The position numbers and the translations under genes are program-made. Shown in pieces: positions 14,735 through 20,047 of a DNA stretch of 20,047 nucleotides. The stretch comes from Clostridiaceae bacterium (lineage in GTDB: Bacteria; Bacillota; Clostridia; Peptostreptococcales; Peptostreptococcaceae), in the NCBI GenBank assembly GCA_902362365.1, contig CABIVQ010000017.1:35788-55834 (forward strand). Direction: 5' to 3'. Under the pieces are notes generated by a model that had not been told where the DNA came from, ran no database searches, and saw only the letters and a program-made list of their open reading frames with translations. The stretch's first letter is position 1, and every line of letters starts with the position of its first letter.

Positions 14735-16012
14735 TTATAGTGTGTATTTTAATTTTATCCTTTTTATATCAATAGAATATGATAAGAATGCTAACATAGA
14801 AAATATACCTATAGATAAATTTCTATAAGTAAACCAAAAATGAATTCCTGAATGGTTAAGTGTCAAACAATACCATATAATTGGTATAATTCCAATACAT
14901 AACACTGGTAAAACTTTTGATATTTCTTTAATACTTTTAGAAAATAAAATTGCTAGTATAACATAGCAAATAACTAACAACATAAAAATATATATACTAG
15001 TATTATTAAATACCATATCAAAATTATTTTTTAATACACTCAATATATTAAAATATTCTCCTTCCCCCATTTCAGAAGAGGTTCTCATTGCAACTCTTCC
15101 AACTGCTTCTAAAAATAAATTTTCACCTGTTATTAAACTACCAAAAATCCACTTACTAATCCAAATAGCTATATATCCTACTCCCCACGAAAAACAATTC
15201 TTAATTATATCTCTAGTATTAATTATAAATGTCTTGTTATTATCTTGGGTAATAAACATATATGTTACAAGCGGAAAACCCAAAGTTATTAATGGAGCTG
15301 TTAAAAAATCTAAAAAACTTGTCACTCCTCCTATAATAAAAAATAAACATGTATCCAACTTTTTGTTATATATGTACCTATATCTTAATAATATAAATAT
15401 CATACCTATTAACATTACATAAAACATACTTGAAAATTGCAATGACATAGGAATGATTATAAACATAGACATCATCATAGAGAAAAAGAAACTTATCATA
15501 ATGCCTAAACCTAATTCCTTTTTTAAAAGTATATTTACAACTAAAAATAACATAAATAAAGCACATATATTTAAAAACCTAATTTCAGTATAATTAAAGA
15601 ATACTAATAATGGCCTTAATATTCCTAAGTATCCATGCCAATACCTACTATATGTAGTTTCTTCAGAATTATCTTTATCTTTAATTGCCGTCTTTAAATC
15701 ATCAACACGTAAATTCTCTCCAGATTCTTTTGCTAATCTATATGGATTTTTCATCGAAGATCTTATCGGTCTATTATTATCTGCATGAGCTGCTATATTA
15801 AGCATTATAGAATCTGTATAATTATCCAGCCTAGCTGCTATTGTATTAAAGAATACAGATGGATAAACACCTTCTATTTCTAATTGTTGAACAGATTCTT
15901 CCACATGCCATTTTATTCTTCTATTTGGTATAGAGTATACTAAAGACATGATTATCAAAAATACTGAAATCAGTATAAGATACACCTTTGATATTTTTCT
16001 TAATGCATTCAT
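14735..16012 (-). CDS. GT-C-like polytopic membrane protein, copy 1
   Basis: An open frame also allows an ATG at 16027, but GGGGGTGAG then falls inside it; used as a ribosome binding site it selects the ATG at 16012, giving about 425 residues. The protein has one N-terminal helix, an outer loop with YSIPNRRIKWHVEESVQQLE, LDNYTDSIMLNIAAHAD and TYSRYWHGYLGILRPLL, about nine further helices and the late SGIHFWFTYRNLSIGIFSML. It aligns end to end with the gene at 12451-13776, identical over many short stretches (SRYWHGYL, ILRPLL, FFNYT, EGVYP). Conserved aspartates in the outer loop (LDN.TDS) are plausible catalytic or metal residues for a GT-C enzyme. Probably transfers a polyprenyl-phosphate sugar onto an envelope polymer; acceptor not known. 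Confidence 0.72.
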   Translation of the reverse strand: MNALRKISKVYLILISVFLIIMSLVYSIPNRRIKWHVEESVQQLEIEGVYPSVFFNTIAARLDNYTDSIMLNIAAHADNNRPIRSSMKNPYRLAKESGENLRVDDLKTAIKDKDNSEETTYSRYWHGYLGILRPLLVFFNYTEIRFLNICALFMLFLVVNILLKKELGLGIMISFFFSMMMSMFIIIPMSLQFSSMFYVMLIGMIFILLRYRYIYNKKLDTCLFFIIGGVTSFLDFLTAPLITLGFPLVTYMFITQDNNKTFIINTRDIIKNCFSWGVGYIAIWISKWIFGSLITGENLFLEAVGRVAMRTSSEMGEGEYFNILSVLKNNFDMVFNNTSIYIFMLLVICYVILAILFSKSIKEISKVLPVLCIGIIPIIWYCLTLNHSGIHFWFTYRNLSIGIFSMLAFLSYSIDIKRIKLKYTL

Positions 16013-16039
16013 CAAACTCACCCCCATTTCTAAACAAAT

Positions 16040-16456
16040 CTATTCCATAACCTTAGTTATGTTCTTTTTAAATATAAATAATTTACTAAACAAAAAGTTT
16101 AGTATAATTACAACCACATTAGTTACTAACTTGACGATAAAATCATCAATCAATAATAAATTAATCATTACAAACATAATGATCATCTCAATTACACCTG
16201 AAACAATTCTACAACTTATAAACGCTCCAAATTCTTTAACTATAAACCTAATATCTCTCTTAGTGCTTTCAAATACAAAGAATTTATTAGTTATATAAGC
16301 AAATATTACCGCTGTGATCCAAGCAATCCAGTTAGATAATAAAAATCCGAGATTTAAAGTTCTAGTTGCAAATAAATATGTTACTATATTTACAATAGTC
16401 GATAATACCCCAAAAACTAAATATAATATAGTTTCCCTATATTTTATTAATCCCAA
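16040..16456 (-). CDS. GtrA-family membrane protein (polyprenyl-phosphate sugar flippase)
   Basis: A 138-residue protein with four membrane helices and the GtrA pattern: KYRETILYLVFGVLSTIVN near the start, SNWIAWITAVIFAYITNK and FVF in the second helix region, and NFLFSKLFIFKK at the C-terminus. GtrA proteins are thought to flip undecaprenyl-phosphate-linked sugar to the outer leaflet for a GT-C enzyme. The start is TTG at 16456, directly after an in-frame stop codon and about eight bases from AGGTTG, so there is little freedom in the choice. It sits 12 bases after the unknown small gene and shortly before the first GT-C-like gene. Confidence 0.9.
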   Translation of the reverse strand: MGLIKYRETILYLVFGVLSTIVNIVTYLFATRTLNLGFLLSNWIAWITAVIFAYITNKFFVFESTKRDIRFIVKEFGAFISCRIVSGVIEMIIMFVMINLLLIDDFIVKLVTNVVVIILNFLFSKLFIFKKNITKVME

Positions 16457-16468
16457 TTATAATTCAAC

Positions 16469-16945
16469 CTACTTTCTCATATTTTTTATTTTTATTTTTC
16501 TTCCTTTAAATAATATATAATTCCAAGCTGAAGTTATAGCAACTACTGAAAAGAATACAATTAAAAAGTACTTAAATAGATTTTTAGTAGTATTTTCAGG
16601 ATTTTCTTCTTCCTCTTTCTCCGATAATGTATTCACTATATTATTTGAAAATTCATGCTCACTAAGCTTTAACTTATACGCATTCTCTATATATTCGTAT
16701 AACGAATTCAAATCACTACCTTTTAATGACAATTCTGATTTAGTTATTCCAAGGTGTTCTTCTATAAGATTCAATGCAATTTCTAAATATACTTCTTTCT
16801 GTTCTTCCTTTTCAATTTCTTTTACAGCCTTATACTCTAAAGGATTTTTATTTTTGTCTATAGTACTAGCATATGACAAATTAGGCATTGTAATTATAAA
16901 TATAGTAAGAATACTTGCTATTTTCATCAAAATATTTTTTTTCAT
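16469..16945 (-). CDS. Unknown small signal-peptide and membrane-anchor protein
   Basis: I do not recognise this 158-residue protein. Residues 1-27 look like a signal peptide (MKKNILMKIASILTIFII, then TMPNLSYAS, cleavage near YAS). Residues 28-120 are a charged, probably helical outer domain rich in Glu and Lys, ending in SEKEEEENPENTTKN. Residues about 124-145 form one membrane helix, followed by a basic inner tail (KGRKIKIKNMRK). The predicted topology is outside domain, one helix, short positive tail. AGAGGG stands before the ATG. It is 32 bases after the Wzy-like gene and 12 before the GtrA gene, so it is transcribed with the glycan genes. It may be a scaffold or accessory factor for the polymerase or GT-C enzymes; nothing in the sequence shows catalysis. 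Confidence 0.75.
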   Translation of the reverse strand: MKKNILMKIASILTIFIITMPNLSYASTIDKNKNPLEYKAVKEIEKEEQKEVYLEIALNLIEEHLGITKSELSLKGSDLNSLYEYIENAYKLKLSEHEFSNNIVNTLSEKEEEENPENTTKNLFKYFLIVFFSVVAITSAWNYILFKGRKIKIKNMRK

Positions 16946-16977
16946 ATCATAAAACCCTCTCTATTATATTTCTAAAA

Positions 16978-18159
16978 TTATTTTATATTGTTAAGTTTCT
17001 TCATTTCCTCCCAATTTTTAAACGAGTAATAAAATATTAAAATTAAGGCTGGATTTGTATTAACATCTAATAGTATCGTCTCTGCAAAACTATAAATAAG
17101 AATTGATACCATAAATACTATTTCTGCTATTTTTTCTTCTTTTACAAGTTGTCGTATCGATAAAGATATCATTTTTATAAATATAATAAAAATTATTACT
17201 CCTCCAACATAAAGTCCAAATACATACCCACTATCTAATGGAAGCCTTTCTGAAAATACAATATCTCTAATGTTATTATCATGACCTTGTAAGTTTAATC
17301 CATATTTCCAATGAGTTAGATACATATCCCAGTACTTTGGTCTATCAGATAAAAACTTATTTATTACCCAATTATTACCAAGCAGGAATGCTAACCCTAC
17401 ACTTAGTAAAGTAAATAATTGTGGAATATATTCTAAAAATTTTAAAGATATGCTCTTTTTTTCTAAAAATTTTATCATTATAATAAACATAAAAATTAAT
17501 ATTACTGTTAATAATCCCGTTCTTGTTTTTGTTTCTGAATACACTATTAAAGGGAATATAAATAATACAGCTGTACCTAATCCTTTACATAAATCTAGTT
17601 TAAGTTCATAATTATCTAATTTTTTATCACTGTCATTGTATTCCTTTGATTTTAAGCATAAATATAAAAATGATGACCATACCATAAAAAATGAAATAAA
17701 TGCCGTATTAGGATTTTTAAATCCTAAATCACTTCTTATCCCCATATAATCTATTGCTATTAGTCCCTTATCTCCTAATATAATCATAGTTAGGAAATAT
17801 GATATACTAACTAAAAAATAACATTTCATTATTTTTCCAAACTCAACTTGACCTAAAGCTATAGAAAAAATATATGCTAGTAAAAATAAGGTATTTCCAG
17901 TAATTAAAAATTGAATAATAAAAATTGAACCTATAAACACTTCAATTTTATATACTTGCTTACTTAATAGTTTTATTCCTAATAAAAGAACCGCACATGC
18001 TAATGCTCCTAATAAAAACATCTTAGGTATTGGGCTATGTGCGCCTTTTAGAATAATATCTATATAGTATTTTGATATCAAGAAAAAAACACATATATAT
18101 GCTAAAATTTCTTTTAAATAAGCATTATTATCTATTTTTTTTTCACGTATAGCGTCCAA
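16978..18159 (-). CDS. Wzy-like polysaccharide polymerase / O-antigen ligase-type membrane protein
   Basis: From the preferred TTG start it has 393 residues and about ten to twelve membrane helices. Features of Wzy/ligase-type proteins: a long outer loop between late helices containing FLSDRPKYWDMYLTHWKYGL, then ERLPLDSGYVFGLYVGG, plus SETKTRTGLLTVILI before it, echoing the R-x-x-x-W and H/LDN/S-Y patterns of streptococcal capsule polymerases. The frame extends to ATG 18207, but AAAGGAG stands eight bases before TTG 18159 and the ATG overlaps the probable -10 box, so the TTG is preferred. First gene of a six-gene glycan operon. A role in joining lipid-linked repeats at the outer face, as TarP does for pneumococcal teichoic acid, is inference; a ligase is the main alternative. 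Confidence 0.75.
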   Translation of the reverse strand: MDAIREKKIDNNAYLKEILAYICVFFLISKYYIDIILKGAHSPIPKMFLLGALACAVLLLGIKLLSKQVYKIEVFIGSIFIIQFLITGNTLFLLAYIFSIALGQVEFGKIMKCYFLVSISYFLTMIILGDKGLIAIDYMGIRSDLGFKNPNTAFISFFMVWSSFLYLCLKSKEYNDSDKKLDNYELKLDLCKGLGTAVLFIFPLIVYSETKTRTGLLTVILIFMFIIMIKFLEKKSISLKFLEYIPQLFTLLSVGLAFLLGNNWVINKFLSDRPKYWDMYLTHWKYGLNLQGHDNNIRDIVFSERLPLDSGYVFGLYVGGVIIFIIFIKMISLSIRQLVKEEKIAEIVFMVSILIYSFAETILLDVNTNPALILIFYYSFKNWEEMKKLNNIK

Positions 18160-18197
18160 ATACTTCACTCCTTTTCGACAATTTACTTTTGACTTTA

Positions 18198-18203
18198 ATT
18201 TTA
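18198..18203 (-). promoter_or_regulatory. Extended -10 promoter of the Wzy/Gtr/GT-C operon
   Basis: On the minus strand TATGGTAAAAT gives a TAAAAT box with a TG one base upstream. The matching -35 is poor (around TTTATA), as often seen with extended -10 promoters. Transcription would start near 18190, inside the longer possible reading frame of the Wzy-like gene, which supports its TTG start at 18159. Confidence 0.45.
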
Positions 18204-18250
18204 CCATAATTCAATTAAAATATAAACTTATTGATCTAAATATAAAAAAA

Positions 18251-18305
18251 TAAAAGGGTTATCTCTAAAATTATAAAAATAAATTATTTTGAGATAACCC
18301 TTTTA
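18251..18305 (-). terminator. Terminator of the amidase gene
   Basis: AAAAGGGTTATCTC (18252-18265) pairs perfectly with GAGATAACCCTTTT (18291-18304), and AAAAT/ATTTT extends pairing inside. On the minus strand a run of seven T follows. It lies directly after the amidase stop codon. The plus strand also carries several T after the stem. Confidence 0.88.
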
Positions 18306-18310
18306 TTTAA

Positions 18311-19762
18311 TTATTTTATTAATGCTCCAGAACTATCAAAATTATAAGTCTTATTCCCTATTTTAATTTTTCCAGTTACCATTTCACCATTATCTTTTAG
18401 ATAATATCTTTTTCCATTTAGATCTAGCCATCCCTTTACCATTGATCCATCAGACTTTAAATAGTACCACTTTTCATCTATTTTTTCCCAGCCTACTGCC
18501 ATCACTCCGCTTTTTCTTAAGTAATACCACTTTCCATTTAATTTTTCCCAACCTGTTGCCATTTCTCCATTAGACTTCAAATAATACCATTTTCCATCTA
18601 CATTCTCCCAACCTATTGCCATTACTCCGCTTTTTCTTAAGTAATACCACTTTCCATTTAATTTTTCCCAACCTGTTGTCATTTCTCCATCAGGCTTCAA
18701 GTAATACCATTTTCCATCTACCCTTTCCCAGCCTATTGCCATTTCTCCATTAGACTTTAAGTAATACCACTTTCCATCTATTCTTTCCCAACCTTTTACC
18801 ATAACTCCACTCGGTCTTAGATAATACCATTTTCCATCTACTTTTTCCCAACCTGTTTGCATTATTCCATCTCTATCAAAATAATACCAATTTCCATCGA
18901 AATATTTTAACCAACCAGTTTGCATAACTCCATTATGATCATAATAGTATTTATTTCCGTCTTGCTCTTCCCATCTTCCAAAATTCTCTTGTATAGTTAT
19001 ATATATACCTTCTGCAACTGCATTTCCCATTGACTCAATCTTTGCAGGCGTATTTACAGCTTCTATATCTTTTGCATTATCTAAATAGGCATGTTCAACT
19101 ATTACAGCAGGCATCTTAGTCATCCTAATAACCCCATAATAATCAACAGTTTCACCTTTATCATTTACATACGATCTACTCCATACAGGATTATATTTTT
19201 TTAAGTTTTGAATTGTGTTATCCTTTATACTATTAGCAATGTTTGTAGCTAGTATTTTGCTTAATCCGCCTTTTATAGAGTGGATAACGTGAGCTCCATC
19301 TCCTCCCCCAGAATCATTATGTAAACTTATGAATAATTCTGCTCCTAGTTCATTTGCAATAGCAGCTCTTTCTGATAACTCTAACTTCTTATTTAATGCA
19401 AGATCCTCATCTCTTGTCATTATTACATTTATACCGTATGACTCTAATTTACGTTTTACAGCCTTTGCGATATCGAGGTTTAATTTCTTCTCAATTAATC
19501 CATTTCCAGAAGTGCCTGAGTCCTTTCCCCCATGTCCTGGATCTAAAACAATAGTAAATTCCTCAGATCTACTTAATTTTAAGGGATATGACTCTCTTAT
19601 TTCCTTTAATCTTTCTTGAACTTCCATTTTCATCTCATTAGTATACTCATCGCAAGTTTCTTCATCATAATTACTATATGCGAATGACCGACTATAGCTT
19701 CCAGATATCATCGGCAATAATAACAATGACAATAATGCAAATTTCTTAAAAAACTTTCCCAT
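18311..19762 (-). CDS. Secreted N-acetylmuramoyl-L-alanine amidase with choline-binding repeats
   Basis: A 483-residue wall hydrolase. Residues 1-29 are a signal peptide ending near SFAYS. Residues about 69-255 form an Amidase_3 zinc domain with all four expected residues: H77 in VLDPGHGGKDSG, E91 in LIEKKLN, H148 in ISLHND, and E223 in VIVEHAYLDN. It should cut the amide bond between muramic acid and L-alanine of peptidoglycan. Residues about 262-483 are eleven tandem 20-residue modules of the GWEKVDGKWYYLKPDGEMTT type, the choline-binding pattern; the last (GKIKIGNKTYNFDSSGALIK) is degenerate, as usual for a final repeat. GGAGGAG stands six bases before the ATG. It has its own promoter and terminator. 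Attachment to phosphocholine made by the lic genes is a strong inference from the repeat type and location. Confidence 0.93.
   Translation of the reverse strand: MGKFFKKFALLSLLLLPMISGSYSRSFAYSNYDEETCDEYTNEMKMEVQERLKEIRESYPLKLSRSEEFTIVLDPGHGGKDSGTSGNGLIEKKLNLDIAKAVKRKLESYGINVIMTRDEDLALNKKLELSERAAIANELGAELFISLHNDSGGGDGAHVIHSIKGGLSKILATNIANSIKDNTIQNLKKYNPVWSRSYVNDKGETVDYYGVIRMTKMPAVIVEHAYLDNAKDIEAVNTPAKIESMGNAVAEGIYITIQENFGRWEEQDGNKYYYDHNGVMQTGWLKYFDGNWYYFDRDGIMQTGWEKVDGKWYYLRPSGVMVKGWERIDGKWYYLKSNGEMAIGWERVDGKWYYLKPDGEMTTGWEKLNGKWYYLRKSGVMAIGWENVDGKWYYLKSNGEMATGWEKLNGKWYYLRKSGVMAVGWEKIDEKWYYLKSDGSMVKGWLDLNGKRYYLKDNGEMVTGKIKIGNKTYNFDSSGALIK
18312..18975 (-). repeat. Array of choline-binding modules with a 120-bp higher-order repeat
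   Basis: About eleven 60-bp units encode the C-terminal modules of the amidase. Units alternate between an LNGKWYYLRKSGVM type and a DGKWYYLKSNGEM type. The two-unit blocks near 18490-18600 and 18610-18720 are nearly the same at DNA level, indicating duplication of a 120-bp pair rather than of single units. Confidence 0.8.
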
Positions 19763-19821
19763 TCTTCTCCTCCAATATTTTTTTCAAAAAACCAATAAAA
19801 TTTTTATCATTTTACATAATA

Positions 19822-19851
19822 AGTATATATAATTTTATCGTATATTGTCAA
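19822..19851 (-). promoter_or_regulatory. Promoter of the amidase gene
   Basis: On the minus strand TTGACA (19851-19846) and TATACT (19827-19822) are 18 bases apart. The transcript would begin near 19815, about 53 nt before the ATG. The boxes and spacing match the promoter of the choline-binding hydrolase at the left end. Confidence 0.65.
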
Positions 19852-19852
19852 T

Positions 19853-19906
19853 TTATTTGATAATTCATAAGTATAATAATTAAACATCAGTAATTTTATC
19901 AAATAA
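19853..19906. repeat. 11-bp perfect inverted repeat upstream of the amidase promoter
   Basis: TTATTTGATAA (19853-19863) and TTATCAAATAA (19896-19906) are exact inverse copies separated by 32 bases. The near arm ends one base before the -35 box. It may be a pair of binding sites or a weak hairpin. Confidence 0.5.
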
Positions 19907-19968
19907 TAAAAAAATCCCCTAAAGGTTCTAGTGTTGCATTAATGTAAAATTTAATACTTTACAAAATG

Positions 19969-20010
19969 ACCCTCATGATTTTAGAGCTAACGCTCAATTA
20001 TTATGAGGGT
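19969..20010. terminator. Hairpin at the right edge, possible terminator
   Basis: ACCCTCAT (19969-19976) pairs with ATGAGGGT (20003-20010), and an inner stem GAGC-TAAC-GCTC (19984-19995) caps it. A run of six T follows a few bases later on the plus strand; on the minus strand the following sequence is less T-rich. It could end a gene lying to the right, be part of a structured leader, or be the end of a mobile element outside the window. Confidence 0.4.
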
Positions 20011-20047
20011 TGAAATTTTTTCCATTTTATTTTTAGACGCACTTACC

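Larger units (their letters stand above)
19763..20047. other. Amidase upstream region with promoter, inverted repeat and structured segment
   Basis: No intact gene is seen in these 285 bases. From the gene outward: the amidase promoter; an 11-bp inverted repeat directly upstream of its -35; on the minus strand CCTTTAGGGGA followed by seven T (near 19910-19928); a small stem GTAAA/TTTAC (19944-19962); and a larger hairpin at 19969-20010. One minus-strand frame is open from the right edge for about 20 codons and ends at a TAG within the hairpin, so the tail of another gene is possible but cannot be shown. Confidence 0.5.

Noticed and set aside
15378..15566. Minus-strand alternate frame and the plus-strand frame at 15234-15422 in the GT-C-like gene
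   Set aside because: Both are out-of-frame readings of an AT-rich membrane protein gene.
15948..16298. Plus-strand 116-codon frame across the GtrA and GT-C genes
   Set aside because: Ile/Asn/Thr-rich shadow typical of antisense readings of membrane protein genes; GtrA is clearly real on the other strand.
19329..19619. Plus-strand 96-codon frame opposite the amidase domain
   Set aside because: Lies fully within the conserved zinc amidase coding region and has no supporting signals.
19979..19990. TTTTAGAGCTA resembling the start of a type II CRISPR repeat
   Set aside because: Single occurrence, part of a local hairpin, with no repeat-spacer pattern or cas genes nearby.

Overview
The window is AT-rich (roughly 70% A+T by eye) and densely packed. 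It has Gram-positive ribosome binding sites (AAGGAG/GGAGG types), occasional GTG and TTG starts, and hairpin-plus-T-run terminators. Gene content points to a Firmicute of class Clostridia (Clostridium or Peptostreptococcaceae-like); the species cannot be fixed from the sequence. Every gene is on the minus strand except one insertion sequence on the plus strand. No tRNA, rRNA or CRISPR array is visible.

Layout, in the direction of transcription (right to left). (a) 20047-18311: a secreted N-acetylmuramoyl-L-alanine amidase with about eleven C-terminal choline-binding-type repeats, with its own promoter and a strong terminator. (b) 18159-12451: a six-gene envelope glycan operon: Wzy-like polymerase, an unknown small membrane-anchored protein, a GtrA-family flippase, a GT-C-like membrane protein, a DPM1/GtrB-like GT2 enzyme, and a second GT-C-like paralogue, then a hairpin terminator. 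(c) 12257-7053: a five-gene teichoic-acid-type operon: two GT2 glycosyltransferases, a CDP-glycerol glycerophosphotransferase (TagB/TagF family), LicD and a MurJ-family flippase. (d) 7046-5545: an apparently intact IS3-family element inserted just after the murJ stop codon. (e) 5455-1906: the lic operon: a fused winged-helix / nucleotidyltransferase / choline kinase protein, a LicB choline permease and a LicC CTP:phosphocholine cytidylyltransferase. (f) 1386-1: a secreted GHL10-type glycosyl hydrolase with choline-binding-type repeats, cut by the window edge.

Taken together, the window looks like a cell-envelope locus for a phosphocholine-decorated teichoic-acid-like polymer, comparable in logic to the pneumococcal lic system. 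LicB imports choline, the LicA-like kinase phosphorylates it, LicC activates it to CDP-choline, and LicD transfers phosphocholine to a precursor built by the GT2 and CDP-glycerol enzymes. A MurJ-type flippase and a Wzy-like polymerase could export and polymerise the chain, and a three-component GtrA/GtrB/GT-C module could add sugars outside the membrane. The two flanking hydrolases carry the repeats that bind phosphocholine. The lic and hydrolase assignments are strong; membership of the Wzy and Gtr genes in the same polymer pathway is inference from position.

The least conventional parts are the three-domain choline kinase fusion whose nucleotidyltransferase motif is degenerate, a perfect palindrome over the -35 box of its own promoter, the paired GT-C paralogues around one GT2 gene, and an unidentified 158-residue protein in the glycan operon.
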